From Christiangramia fulva (GTDB taxonomy: Bacteria; Bacteroidota; Bacteroidia; Flavobacteriales; Flavobacteriaceae): 64,000 nucleotides of DNA. The stretch lies in assembly GCF_003024155.1 (NCBI RefSeq), contig NZ_CP028136.1, positions 1,302,001-1,366,000 of the forward strand. The letters run 5' to 3'. This document shows positions 42,986 to 51,837 of this stretch, in pieces. Each line of letters opens with the position of its first letter. Positions within the stretch are counted from its first letter, which is position 1. The position numbers were made by a program, and so were the translations under genes. Under the pieces are notes generated by a model. It was not told the origin of the DNA. It did not search any database and saw nothing but the letters and a program-made list of their open reading frames with translations.

Positions 42986-45298
42986 ATGGCCCAAAAATCG
43001 AAAAAAACTAAAAAATCTACGCATAGCAATCGTCCCTATATTATTGGTTTCTGGACATTGTTTGGTATTGGGATACTTTTGGCAATCTTTGTTTTCCTGT
43101 TAGCCGGCTGGGGTGCTTTTGGTAAAATGCCGACCTTCGAGGAACTCGAAAACCCTGAAACCAATCTTGCCACTGAGATTTTTTCTTCCGACGGAAAGAC
43201 ACTGGGGAAATATTATAATGAAAACCGGACACCGGTGAAATATGAAGATCTGCCCGAGCATTTGGTGCAGGCATTGGTGGCCACCGAAGATGAACGTTTT
43301 TATAAACATGCCGGTATAGATGCCCGCGGAACTTTAAGGGCAGCTGTATTTTTAGGCCAGCGCGGAGGTGCCAGTACCATTACCCAGCAGCTGGCTAAAC
43401 AGTTATTTACCGAAAATGTTTCAGATAGTTTTACGGAAAGGATCTTTCAGAAGATCAAAGAGTGGGTGATCGCGACCCGTCTTGAGCGCCAGTATACCAA
43501 GGAAGAGATCATTACCATGTACTTCAATAAATACGATTTTGTTTACCAGGCGGTCGGTATCCGTTCTGCTGCGAAGATCTATTTTGGAAAAGAGGCTAAA
43601 GATCTCAATATCCAGGAGTCTGCCGTTCTCGTTGGAATGCTTAAGAATGCAGCTCTTTATAATCCTGTTCGCCGTCCAGATCTGGTAGAGGCAAGAAGGA
43701 ATCAGGTACTGGAACAGATGAATCGCAATGGCTATATTTCAGAAAATGAAATGGATTCGCTTCAGAAATTACCGATGAAGATCGAATTTACTCCGGAAGG
43801 TCACGACGAGGGAATGGCTACTTATTTCCGCGCTTACCTTCAGGGCTTTATGAAAGACTGGATCGAAAAAAATCCGAAGCCCGACGGCAGTCACTATAGC
43901 CTGTACAGAGACGGATTGAAAATATATACCAGTATTGATTCCCGTATGCAGGGATATGCCGAAAATGCCGTGAAAAAACATATTGCGCATTTACAGGAAG
44001 AGTTTGATCGACAAAATAAAAATAATCCAACCGCTCCTTTCCGCGATATTGATAAGAGCGAGGAAGAAAATATCATTCAGCAGGCGATGAGAAGGTCTGA
44101 CCGGTGGTACACTATGAAAGCCGAGGGAAAATCGGAAAAAGAGATCCTGGCTTCTTTTAAAAAACCACGGGAAATGAGAATTTTCAGTTGGAAAGGAGAC
44201 ATCGATACCACCATGACACCCCGGGATTCAATACTTTATTACAAATCTTTTCTTCAGGCCGGATTGATGTCTATGGAACCCCAAACGGGCGAAGTGAAAG
44301 CCTGGGTGGGCGGAACCAATTTTAAGCATTTTAAATATGACCACGTAAAACAGGGAAAAAGACAGGTAGGTTCTACATTTAAGCCGTTTGTTTATGCTAC
44401 TGCAATCGATCAGCTTAAATTCTCACCCTGCGATACGCTTCCTATGAGCCGTTTCACGATCGAAGCGGGCAAATATGGGAATATGAAAGACTGGAGTCCC
44501 CAAAATGCAGGTAATGAAGGTTATGAAGGAATGGTAACTTTAAAGGAAGGGCTTGCAAAATCTATCAATACCGTGACTGCGAGGCTTATCGATAAAACCG
44601 GTCCGCAACCGGTAATCGATCTTGCCCAGAAGCTTGGAGTAGATGTGAGTAATATTCCTGCAGTGCCTGCAATTGCACTCGGTGTAGCCGATATCAGCCT
44701 TTTCGAGATGGTTTCAGCTTTCAGCACTTTTGCCAACCAGGGAGTTTATGTGAAGCCCGTGGTGGTAAACCGCATTGAAGATAAAAACGGAACCGTGCTT
44801 TACCAGCACACTCCGGTTACCCGTGATGTGCTGAGTAAGGAAGCTGCCTACGTCACCATTAACCTTTTGGAAGGTGTAACCGAGGCAGGTTCAGGAGTTC
44901 GTTTGCGCGGTACCTGGGGCAAAGACCGAATTGATTATAAACGCGCGGTAACAGGTTATCCTTATGATTTTAAAAACCCGATTGCCGGAAAGACAGGAAC
45001 AACCCAGAATCAAAGTGACGGATGGTTTATCGGAATGGTGCCTGATCTTGCTACCGGTGTCTGGGTAGGCGGGGAAGACCGTTCGGTACACTTTCCTACG
45101 ATTACCTACGGACAGGGAGCCACTATGGCTTTGCCAATCTGGGGGATGTATATGAAAGATGTTTATGCCGATGATAAATTAGAGGTTTCAAAAGAAGAAT
45201 TTGAAAAACCTGAAGACTTAAGTATTGAAATAAATTGTGATAACTACGGCCGGAAGAAAACTTCACAATCTTCGGTTCCCGACGAACTTGATTTTTAG
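42986..45298 (+). CDS. Class A penicillin-binding protein 1A
   Basis: A 770-residue bifunctional peptidoglycan synthase. One membrane helix at about 17-40; GT51 glycosyltransferase with ATEDERFYKHAGID (~93) and GGASTITQQLAKQL (~128); transpeptidase with catalytic Ser in GSTFKPFVYA, SxN in SINTVTARL, and KTGTTQ. Length and order fit PBP1A. It follows gldH by 14 bp. No unusual feature is seen. Confidence 0.93.
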   Translation: MAQKSKKTKKSTHSNRPYIIGFWTLFGIGILLAIFVFLLAGWGAFGKMPTFEELENPETNLATEIFSSDGKTLGKYYNENRTPVKYEDLPEHLVQALVATEDERFYKHAGIDARGTLRAAVFLGQRGGASTITQQLAKQLFTENVSDSFTERIFQKIKEWVIATRLERQYTKEEIITMYFNKYDFVYQAVGIRSAAKIYFGKEAKDLNIQESAVLVGMLKNAALYNPVRRPDLVEARRNQVLEQMNRNGYISENEMDSLQKLPMKIEFTPEGHDEGMATYFRAYLQGFMKDWIEKNPKPDGSHYSLYRDGLKIYTSIDSRMQGYAENAVKKHIAHLQEEFDRQNKNNPTAPFRDIDKSEEENIIQQAMRRSDRWYTMKAEGKSEKEILASFKKPREMRIFSWKGDIDTTMTPRDSILYYKSFLQAGLMSMEPQTGEVKAWVGGTNFKHFKYDHVKQGKRQVGSTFKPFVYATAIDQLKFSPCDTLPMSRFTIEAGKYGNMKDWSPQNAGNEGYEGMVTLKEGLAKSINTVTARLIDKTGPQPVIDLAQKLGVDVSNIPAVPAIALGVADISLFEMVSAFSTFANQGVYVKPVVVNRIEDKNGTVLYQHTPVTRDVLSKEAAYVTINLLEGVTEAGSGVRLRGTWGKDRIDYKRAVTGYPYDFKNPIAGKTGTTQNQSDGWFIGMVPDLATGVWVGGEDRSVHFPTITYGQGATMALPIWGMYMKDVYADDKLEVSKEEFEKPEDLSIEINCDNYGRKKTSQSSVPDELDF

Positions 45299-45405
45299 GA
45301 ATTCGTAATTTTTCATGATTTTATTTCAGAAATAGGCAATTTCCATCCTGTTTGCCATTGCAGCCACTGCATTATTTTCGTATTTTCGGGTAAAAATCGG
45401 AAATA

Positions 45406-46104
45406 ATGATCATAAAAACGGTAAAGAATGCTCAGGAAGCGCTGGAAGACGTTCGCGATGGCATGACCTTTATGCTGGGAGGCTTCGGTTTATGCGGAAT
45501 TCCTGAAAATTCCATTTCAGAGCTCAAGCGGCTCAACGTAAAGAATCTCACCTGCATCTCCAATAATGCCGGGGTCGATGATTTTGGTCTCGGACTTCTG
45601 CTTCATAAAAAACAGATCGATAAAATGGTTTCTTCCTATGTGGGAGAAAATGCCATTTTCGAAAAGCAAATGCTTAGCGGCGAGCTTGATGTTGAACTGA
45701 TTCCACAGGGAACCCTTGCTGCACGCTGCCAGGCTGCCCAACAGGGATTCCCCGCAATTTTTACACCTGCCGGATACGGTACCGAAGTAGCCGAAGGCAA
45801 AGAAACCCGCGAATTCGATGGTAAAATGTATGTTCTGGAAGAAGCTTTTAAAGCCGATTTTGCCTTTGTAAAAGCCTGGAAAGGAGACAAAGCCGGGAAC
45901 TTGATTTTTAAAGGTACGGCCCGGAACTTTAATCCGGTGATGTGTGGTGCCGCCAAAATTACGGTAGCTGAGGTGGAAGAACTGGTAGAACCAGGTGAAC
46001 TGGATCCCAATCAAATCCATATTCCGGGGATCTTCGTGCAACGAATTTTCCAGGGAGAGAATTATGAAAAAAGAATAGAGCAAAGAACGGTTCGTAAAAA
46101 ATAA
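45406..46104 (+). CDS. scoA: 3-oxoacid CoA-transferase subunit A
   Basis: A 232-residue family I CoA-transferase alpha subunit. [13 protein letters not shown] and [16 protein letters not shown] are family motifs. With subunit B it moves CoA from succinyl-CoA to acetoacetate. The B gene normally follows at once; here a four-helix-bundle element is inserted between them. Two TATTTTCG near-matches to the -7 motif lie in the 107-bp gap before it. Confidence 0.93.
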   Translation: MIIKTVKNAQEALEDVRDGMTFMLGGFGLCGIPENSISELKRLNVKNLTCISNNAGVDDFGLGLLLHKKQIDKMVSSYVGENAIFEKQMLSGELDVELIPQGTLAARCQAAQQGFPAIFTPAGYGTEVAEGKETREFDGKMYVLEEAFKADFAFVKAWKGDKAGNLIFKGTARNFNPVMCGAAKITVAEVEELVEPGELDPNQIHIPGIFVQRIFQGENYEKRIEQRTVRKK

Positions 46105-46115
46105 TTTGAAATTTT

Positions 46116-46511
46116 CAATGTACCAATGTACCAATGAATCAATGGAAAAAAGGAAGAATATTATTGCTGAGAAATCGATAGAATTTTCTTTGATGGTCAT
46201 TGGATATTGTGAGGAACTGGAGAAAAATCACAAATATGTTATTTCAAACCAGCTACTTAAGTCGGCAACAAGTATTGGAGCAAATATTCATGAAGCTCAA
46301 AACGCTGAGAGTAGAATTGATTTCATTCATAAAATAAAAATTGCTTTAAAAGAACTGGAAGAAGTAAAATACTGGTTATTGCTTTGTGAAAGGGCTCAAT
46401 CTTATCCTTTTGATCCTGAGCTGAAAAGGAGGGCAGAAGAAATAGGTTTAATTATGTATAAAATTGTGAGTACAAGCAAACGGAATTTAACCAGTAATAA
46501 TTGATACATTG
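46116..46511 (+). mobile_element. Inverted-repeat element carrying a four-helix-bundle gene, inside the sco operon
   Basis: CAATGTACCAAT (46116-46127) and ATTGATACATTG (46500-46511) are inverted repeats matching at 11 of 12 positions. The left end has four 8-bp tandem units CAATGTAC, CAATGTAC, CAATGAAT, CAATGG. The only content is the four-helix-bundle gene, whose stop codon lies inside the right repeat. It sits 11 nt after the scoA stop and 26 nt before scoB. Confidence 0.6.
46142..46504 (+). CDS. Four-helix-bundle protein (S23/IVS-type, TIGR02436-like)
   Basis: A 120-residue all-helical protein (read from the ATG at 46142; ATG 46118 and TTG 46106 are alternatives). The family signature is the stretch QLLKSATSIGANIHEAQ followed by a helix with KIALKELEEVKYWLLL. 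These proteins are encoded by intervening sequences of 23S rRNA in Leptospira and Coxiella and scattered singly in Bacteroidota; some are accessory proteins (Avd-like) of diversity-generating retroelements. No reverse transcriptase is near. It separates scoA from scoB and is flanked by inverted repeats. Confidence 0.85.
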   Translation: MEKRKNIIAEKSIEFSLMVIGYCEELEKNHKYVISNQLLKSATSIGANIHEAQNAESRIDFIHKIKIALKELEEVKYWLLLCERAQSYPFDPELKRRAEEIGLIMYKIVSTSKRNLTSNN

Positions 46512-46537
46512 TTCAATTAATGAATTAGTAAATTAAG

Positions 46538-47191
46538 ATGTTAGACAAAAACGGAATAGCAAAACGCATCGCCAAAGAGGTAAAAGATGGATATTACGTG
46601 AACCTCGGGATTGGAATTCCAACTCTGGTCGCCAATTTTGTGCGCGATGATATACAGGTGGAATTCCAGAGTGAAAATGGGATTCTCGGGATGGGGCCCT
46701 TTCCCTTTGAAGGTGAAGAGGACGCCGATCTTATCAACGCAGGGAAACAAACCATCACCGCATTGCCCGGAGCGAGTTATTTTGACTCAGCGATGAGTTT
46801 TGGGATGATCAGAGGGAAACATGTAGATCTTACCATCCTTGGCGCGATGGAAGTCGCTGAAAATGGCGATATCGCAAACTGGAAAATACCCGGGAAAATG
46901 GTGAAAGGTATGGGAGGAGCCATGGACCTTGTCGCTTCCGCGGAAAATATCATCGTGGCGATGATGCATACCAATAAGGCCGGTGAGTCGAAATTGTTGC
47001 GAAGATGCACTTTACCTCTTACGGGTGTGGGCTGTGTGACCAAGATTGTTACAAATCTGGCGGTTTTGGAAGTCACCAAGGACGGATTCAAATTACTTGA
47101 AAGAGCGCCTGATGTTAGCGTGGAAGAAATAAAGCAAGCTACCGAAGGGAAACTGGTCGTGGAAGGTGAAATTCCCGAGATGAAATTGTAA
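46538..47191 (+). CDS. scoB: 3-oxoacid CoA-transferase subunit B
   Basis: A 217-residue family I beta subunit. The catalytic glutamate is in SENGILGMGP, and YVNLGIGIPTLVANFV is the N-terminal family motif. It pairs with ScoA. Distance from scoA is 433 bp because of the intervening element. The convergent exonuclease gene ends 32 bp downstream. Confidence 0.93.
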   Translation: MLDKNGIAKRIAKEVKDGYYVNLGIGIPTLVANFVRDDIQVEFQSENGILGMGPFPFEGEEDADLINAGKQTITALPGASYFDSAMSFGMIRGKHVDLTILGAMEVAENGDIANWKIPGKMVKGMGGAMDLVASAENIIVAMMHTNKAGESKLLRRCTLPLTGVGCVTKIVTNLAVLEVTKDGFKLLERAPDVSVEEIKQATEGKLVVEGEIPEMKL

Positions 47192-47223
47192 GAAATCTGC
47201 TGAAGTTAAAGATTTCGGCCAAT

Positions 47224-47937
47224 TTAAATTTTGCTTATTTCGGTTTCGTTTAAAAGATTTTCCTGGCGTAGCCTTAAGATCACCTGGGCGATTGCTAAAA
47301 CGTCCCTTTCGCAGTATTCAACAATTCTGGTCAGGTCTTTTTCTTTATAATAGACTTCGCACACCATCGAGCCATCAATATCTTCTTTTGGAGAAGATAT
47401 TCCGAGAACGTGGGTTAATAATTTTAAGGAAGTATAGTGTTTATAATCTCCAAATTTCCATAATTCCAGGGTGTCAAGGTGAGGTACTTCCCACGGCTTT
47501 TTTCCGAAGAGATCCAGCTTTGCCGGTAAGCGAATTCCATGAATCAGCATGCGCCTGGCGATGTACGGAAAATCGAATTCTTTTCCGTTGTGCGCGCACA
47601 AAAGATGGTAAGGCTGGAAGAAATGCTCTTCCAATAAATTGCTGAAATCGCGCAGCAGCTTTTCTTCCTCTCCCTTAAAGCTCGTCAATCGGAAGTTTCG
47701 GCTGCCATTCCTGAAACTGAAATAACCTACCGAAATGCAGATGATCTTTCCAAATTCAGCCCAGATCCCTGCCCTGTCATAAAATTCTTCAGGGGTAAAT
47801 TCATCCTTCCGTTGGTATTTCGATTTATCTTCCCAAAGCAATTTCTTTTCAGCCTCCATTTCTGAAAATTCTGAAAATTCGGGAACGGTCTCTATATCCA
47901 GAAAAAGAATGTTTTCCAGATTTAATTTATGAAGCAT
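47224..47937 (-). CDS. 3'-5' exonuclease, PolB-type DEDDy fold
   Basis: A 237-residue ribonuclease-H-like exonuclease of the PF10108 type. ILFLDIETVPEF holds the D-x-E, AHNGKEFDFPYIARRM the second Asp, and YCERDVLAIAQ the Y-x3-D-like third motif. It may trim DNA or RNA ends; the substrate is unknown. Its start overlaps the serine hydrolase end by 11 bp, so the two are co-transcribed. Confidence 0.82.
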   Translation of the reverse strand: MLHKLNLENILFLDIETVPEFSEFSEMEAEKKLLWEDKSKYQRKDEFTPEEFYDRAGIWAEFGKIICISVGYFSFRNGSRNFRLTSFKGEEEKLLRDFSNLLEEHFFQPYHLLCAHNGKEFDFPYIARRMLIHGIRLPAKLDLFGKKPWEVPHLDTLELWKFGDYKHYTSLKLLTHVLGISSPKEDIDGSMVCEVYYKEKDLTRIVEYCERDVLAIAQVILRLRQENLLNETEISKI

Positions 47938-49072
47938 TTTCCATCATTTTATAAACCTCATCAATATACAGATAAAAGTCTTTATGATGTTTATTTATTT
48001 TCTCCCTGATGAGTTCCTTTCCCAGGCGCACGATGATGAGATCATCCTCAGGGATCACAATAACATACTGCCCCAAAACGCCCCGCATATAGAAGATATC
48101 CTTGTTTTTATAATCGCTGAGCCAGAAACCGTAGCCGTAGTATGGGGTATCTTCAAAACGGGGATGTATCGCGGTGGCCACAAAGGAAGAATCGAGCAGA
48201 TGTTTTCCATTCCACTCTCCATAATGCTTAAAAAGCCTGCCGAATTTCGCGAAATTTCGCGCGTTGCTGGCGATACAACAATAGGCTTTTTCCATTCCGT
48301 TTTCCCGGCTGTCGATCTGCCATAAACCCTCATCATTCATGCCCATAGGTTTCCAGAAACTTTCACTGAGGTACTGGCTAAGGCTTTTACCGGTTGCTTT
48401 TCTAATAATCATTCCAAGCAATTCGGTGTTTCCGCTGAGGTATTCAAAATCTTCCCCGGGTTCTTTTACAACTTCAAGATTGAGGATTCCTTTTTCGATA
48501 TTTTTCGAGAAATAAGCTCTGGCGGTACTTCCAAAAGGATTAAAATAGCTTTCGTTCCAGTTAAGCCCAGAAGACATGGAAGCCAAATCGCCTATGGTCA
48601 ATCTCTCATCAAATTGCGGATAGAAATCGGCCACAGGCTGATTGATATTTCTGAGATATCCTTCCTGAATTGCCTTGAACATCAGTGCTACTGTAATGCT
48701 TTTGGCCATGGAAAATGAATTCGTCCTGGAAAATTTTCCGTAATCATCAAAATATTTTTCAAACCAGATACTGTCATTTTTAATGATAAGGAATGCAACC
48801 GTTTCCAATTCGGCATTCAGGCTGTCCAGGGTTTTGGTAGCTTCAATCTGGTTATAACCTTTCGCTGTGGGCCATTCCTGAATGGTATCGGCATTGGCAA
48901 TCACATGATTATCGAAGTAGGTGTAATCGTCTATAAAAGCCGTTTTATGACCGGTAAAATAAGTGGTTCTAATTCCTTTGAAAATGTAAGCGTAACCAAA
49001 AGCATAGAGCAGAAGGGAGACCAAAAGCAGAAAGGCTATGAAATAAAGGAAAAACCGGAGGAACTTTTTCAT
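47927..49072 (-). CDS. Serine hydrolase of the beta-lactamase class C family
   Basis: A 381-residue protein with an N-terminal membrane anchor or signal (FLRFFLYFIAFLLLVSLLLY). The S-x-x-K motif is SMAKS near residue 120 and the second motif is in EYLSGNTE. The enclosing family includes esterases, D-aminopeptidases and class C lactamases; nothing here shows true beta-lactam action. It overlaps the exonuclease gene and lies 18 bp from ogt. Confidence 0.85.
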   Translation of the reverse strand: MKKFLRFFLYFIAFLLLVSLLLYAFGYAYIFKGIRTTYFTGHKTAFIDDYTYFDNHVIANADTIQEWPTAKGYNQIEATKTLDSLNAELETVAFLIIKNDSIWFEKYFDDYGKFSRTNSFSMAKSITVALMFKAIQEGYLRNINQPVADFYPQFDERLTIGDLASMSSGLNWNESYFNPFGSTARAYFSKNIEKGILNLEVVKEPGEDFEYLSGNTELLGMIIRKATGKSLSQYLSESFWKPMGMNDEGLWQIDSRENGMEKAYCCIASNARNFAKFGRLFKHYGEWNGKHLLDSSFVATAIHPRFEDTPYYGYGFWLSDYKNKDIFYMRGVLGQYVIVIPEDDLIIVRLGKELIREKINKHHKDFYLYIDEVYKMMENAS

Positions 49073-49090
49073 ATCCTTAAATTACAATTT

Positions 49091-49585
49091 TTAAAACAGA
49101 CTTTGTTGTGCCGGCGGATTTTCGAAATCGAGCAGCCATTTCTTTCGATGCAGGCCTCCCGCATACCCGGTAAGCGAACCATCGTTGCCAATCACCCGAT
49201 GACAGGGGATAATGATCCAAAGCGGATTTTTCCCATTTGCGGCGGCAACCGCGCGAATCGCTTTTTCGTCGCCAATTTTTCTTGAAAGTTCGAGGTAGGA
49301 AGTGGTGGAGCCAAAAGGGATATTTTGCAGTTCCAGCCATACTTTTTTCTGAAATTCTGTTCCCTGCGGATTTAATTTTAAATCGAATTCTGTGCGCTCC
49401 CCGCTGAAATATTCTTTAAGTTGTTTGGCAGCAGGCTGAAGTATCGGCGATATCTCCGGAAAATCTGTTCCTTCCTCATCTGAAATTCTAATGGTTCGAA
49501 GTCCGTTTTCATCTCCTTCCAGAAAGGCGATACCAAGAGGAGTTTTAATTTTTGCCGTTTTTATTGGTTTCCTGAGATTCCTCAT
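49091..49585 (-). CDS. ogt: Methylated-DNA-protein-cysteine methyltransferase
   Basis: A 164-residue protein from the ATG at 49585 (a longer in-frame reading lies within the CNNM gene). The acceptor cysteine is in IIPCHRVIG, with the recognition helix in TTSYLELSRKIGDEKAIRAV. It removes O6-alkyl groups from guanine. It overlaps the end of the CNNM gene by 41 bp. Confidence 0.93.
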   Translation of the reverse strand: MRNLRKPIKTAKIKTPLGIAFLEGDENGLRTIRISDEEGTDFPEISPILQPAAKQLKEYFSGERTEFDLKLNPQGTEFQKKVWLELQNIPFGSTTSYLELSRKIGDEKAIRAVAAANGKNPLWIIIPCHRVIGNDGSLTGYAGGLHRKKWLLDFENPPAQQSLF

Positions 49586-50693
49586 TATTTGATGTCTCTT
49601 CTGAAGTGGCTTTATTTTCGGTTTCCTGCTCCTGTTTACGCTGGATAAGCCCAAGTCTTTTCGCGCGACGTTCCCAGTTCTTTCGCGCCAGAAGCTGCAT
49701 ATTTTCCACCCGGTCGCTTTCATCCATAATTTCAAGTCCCAGTAAGGTTTCTATAATATCTTCCATGGTCACAATTCCGGTTACGTTTCCAAATTCATCC
49801 ACGATCATGGAAATATGAGCCCGCTTCTGGACAAAAATATCGAAAAGTTCCGGGATTGGGGTTTTGTCATGGGTAACCAGGATATCGCGCTTTATACTGC
49901 TAAGGGGCCTGTCGCCTTTTTCATCGATCATTTGTTCCAGCACATCGTCTTTCAGAATAAATCCGGAGATATTGTTCGATTTGCCCTTATAGACAGGGAT
50001 TCTGGAAAATTTCAGGTTTTTATGATTTCGGTGAAATTCTTCCAGGGACAATCTTTCATCTTCGGTAATCGCTACCGAAAACGGCGTCATCACATCTTTT
50101 GCTTCGACAGATTTGAAGACAAGGAGATTTTTGATCACCGTAGTCTCGCTTTCTTCAAAAACGCCTTCCTCCTCGGCAGCATCGGTGATGGCGGCAAATT
50201 CTTCTTTACTCATACTGCTCACATGTGCCGATTTACCAATGAGTCGCGTGGTGAGCATCAACAACCAGAGAATGCCGGTATATTTCAGCGGAAAGATCAT
50301 AATTTTAAGTGAACGTGCGGTAAAGTTGCCCATTCGTTTCCAGTAAGTTGCCCCGATCGTCTTCGGAATTATTTCAGAAAGCACTAAAATAGCGAGCGTC
50401 ATCAAAGCGGAAACTATTCCCACGGCATGGCCACCGTGGCCAAAGGTCTTTTCGGCTTGAACGCCCACTAAAATTGCGCCTACCGTATGGGAAATCGTGT
50501 TAATGGTAAGAATGGCAATGAGCGGCTTATCAATATCCTGCTTCAGGTGAGCAAGGATTTTCGCGTATTTCCTTCCTTCTTTCCTTTTGATTTTGATATA
50601 TGAAGGGGTAATGCTTAGCAGGGCAGCCTCCAGGATTGAACACATGAAAGAAAAAAATATGGAAAGTGTTGCAAATAAAAGCAGTAATATCAT
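49545..50693 (-). CDS. CNNM/CorC-type membrane protein with CBS domains
   Basis: A 382-residue protein: DUF21/CNNM membrane domain of about four helices (~1-150), then two CBS domains (about 190-310, with SRIPVYKGKSNNISGFILKD), and a short charged tail in place of the usual CorC transporter-associated domain. Family members handle Mg2+ or Co2+ export. Its last 41 bp overlap ogt. The C-terminal truncation relative to full CorC is normal for part of the family. Confidence 0.85.
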   Translation of the reverse strand: MILLLLFATLSIFFSFMCSILEAALLSITPSYIKIKRKEGRKYAKILAHLKQDIDKPLIAILTINTISHTVGAILVGVQAEKTFGHGGHAVGIVSALMTLAILVLSEIIPKTIGATYWKRMGNFTARSLKIMIFPLKYTGILWLLMLTTRLIGKSAHVSSMSKEEFAAITDAAEEEGVFEESETTVIKNLLVFKSVEAKDVMTPFSVAITEDERLSLEEFHRNHKNLKFSRIPVYKGKSNNISGFILKDDVLEQMIDEKGDRPLSSIKRDILVTHDKTPIPELFDIFVQKRAHISMIVDEFGNVTGIVTMEDIIETLLGLEIMDESDRVENMQLLARKNWERRAKRLGLIQRKQEQETENKATSEETSNNEESQETNKNGKN

Positions 50694-50842
50694 GTACCGG
50701 TAACTCTTAGACCGGCTAATTTATGTATTCTGAAACCAAATTTTTTAAAAGAAATGATAAAAGCGAAAAGGCTGCCCAAAATCCAGCGTTATGGCAGACT
50801 GAAATTCTGAACAACCTTTGTGGTTTAATATTGGGAAATATT

Positions 50843-51328
50843 TTAAACAGCCAGATTTTTATGAATCAGCGTATCCCATATTTTGGCGTCATTCAGCCTG
50901 ATATCGGCGTCGATGCTTTCTTCGTCTTCTTCATCATAAAAAGTAATGCCGGTGATTTTTGAAGCATATTTATTTTCTAGATCAAGGCTTAGATAAATGA
51001 TGCGCTCCTTTTTGGAAGCGCTGTAACCTGCCGGAAGCATTTTTTTGGTGATTTTCACATTTTTCACATCTTTTAGATCAAAAATGTCATAATCAGCGCT
51101 ACCTCTGAATTCTACTACAACCAATTTCTTATTGTTGGTATCCAGGCCAAGACTTAGCGGGCCATAAGTGCCGGTTTTATCAAATTTTAACCGGTGTTCT
51201 TCGGCGATCTTCTGAAGAAATTTATTGTGTTTTTTCTCATTGGAATTTTGTTTAATGAGTACGTATAAGATCGGGAACATGAATAAACCAAACAATAATA
51301 AACCGATCAATAAAGAGTTGTTGTCCAT
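50843..51328 (-). CDS. Membrane-anchored protein of unknown function
   Basis: A 161-residue protein with one N-terminal membrane helix (LLIGLLLFGLFMFPILYVLI at about 5-24) and a soluble domain of alternating strands (KKLVVVEFRGSADYDIFDLK). The C-terminal region EEDEESIDADIRLNDAK is acidic. I do not recognise the family. It lies alone, 149 bp from the CNNM gene; that gap has several short inverted repeats but no clear gene. Confidence 0.6.
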   Translation of the reverse strand: MDNNSLLIGLLLFGLFMFPILYVLIKQNSNEKKHNKFLQKIAEEHRLKFDKTGTYGPLSLGLDTNNKKLVVVEFRGSADYDIFDLKDVKNVKITKKMLPAGYSASKKERIIYLSLDLENKYASKITGITFYDEEDEESIDADIRLNDAKIWDTLIHKNLAV

Positions 51329-51424
51329 TTTTTAAATATTTAAATAACTGAAAGATTTGCCCCTTTCTGTGGAAGCGGCAAAAGATGTTTTGGTTAAAGA
51401 ACCACGAAAAATCTCTTCAGGTAT

Positions 51425-51775
51425 TTACCAGAAAAAATGGAAAGGAAAGATTTGTTTTTTCAGAATATCACGGAAATTTACCGGTTCTGCGGCGATGCAA
51501 ACCTGCGGCTGCCGGGATAACTTATACTGAAAACCGGGAAAAGTTCCGAAGAAAACTGAAGAAAGATCCTTATCATTCTCCAGCTGATTTTGAAAAAACG
51601 AACCATCATTTTCTTCGCAAAGAAATGCCTGGTCATTAGAAGAAATCTTAAAGAAATTGCCTTTGTGAGCAATCTTTTCAAAATGTGCTTCAGGAAAAGT
51701 AAAAGCTTTTACCCCTGTTGCAAGCAAAAAGACCTGCAACAGTACCAATGGAAATAAAAGCTTCCTGATTTTCAT
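51425..51775 (-). CDS. Small secreted protein of unknown function
   Basis: A 116-residue protein with a signal peptide (MKIRKLLFPLVLLQVFLLAT then GVKA) and a mature part of about 90 residues with two cysteines (one in FLCEEND, one in QVCIAAE). A perfect TACATTTG element lies 4 nt upstream, so the message is probably leaderless; this favours it over an opposite frame at 51385-51639. No family recognised; possibly specific to close relatives. Confidence 0.5.
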   Translation of the reverse strand: MKIRKLLFPLVLLQVFLLATGVKAFTFPEAHFEKIAHKGNFFKISSNDQAFLCEENDGSFFQNQLENDKDLSSVFFGTFPGFQYKLSRQPQVCIAAEPVNFRDILKKQIFPFHFFW

Positions 51776-51779
51776 ACTA

Positions 51780-51787
51780 CAAATGTA
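51780..51787 (-). promoter_or_regulatory. -7 element (TACATTTG) of the small secreted protein gene
   Basis: Minus-strand TACATTTG matches TAnnTTTG and ends only 4 nt before the ATG at 51775, implying a leaderless transcript. Confidence 0.45.
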
Positions 51788-51837
51788 TGTAGAAAGAAAA
51801 TTCGCTGTTTAAAAATTTAGTTATATTTTTTAAATTT

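Noticed and set aside
45517..46200. A 227-codon open frame on the minus strand
   Set aside because: It is antisense to scoA, whose motifs are complete; the product is Phe/Lys-rich with no pattern.
46142..46504. Accessory protein of a diversity-generating retroelement
   Set aside because: Family resemblance exists, but there is no reverse transcriptase, template repeat or variable repeat in the window.
47927..49072. Antibiotic resistance beta-lactamase
   Set aside because: The S-x-x-K fold is shared with many esterases and peptidases, and nothing specific to lactamases is visible.
50723..50962. A 79-codon open frame on the plus strand
   Set aside because: Half of it overlaps the end of the membrane protein gene at 50843 on the other strand, and no promoter or family supports it.
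51385..51639. An 84-codon open frame on the plus strand
   Set aside because: The opposite frame has a signal peptide and a perfect -7 element; this one has neither.
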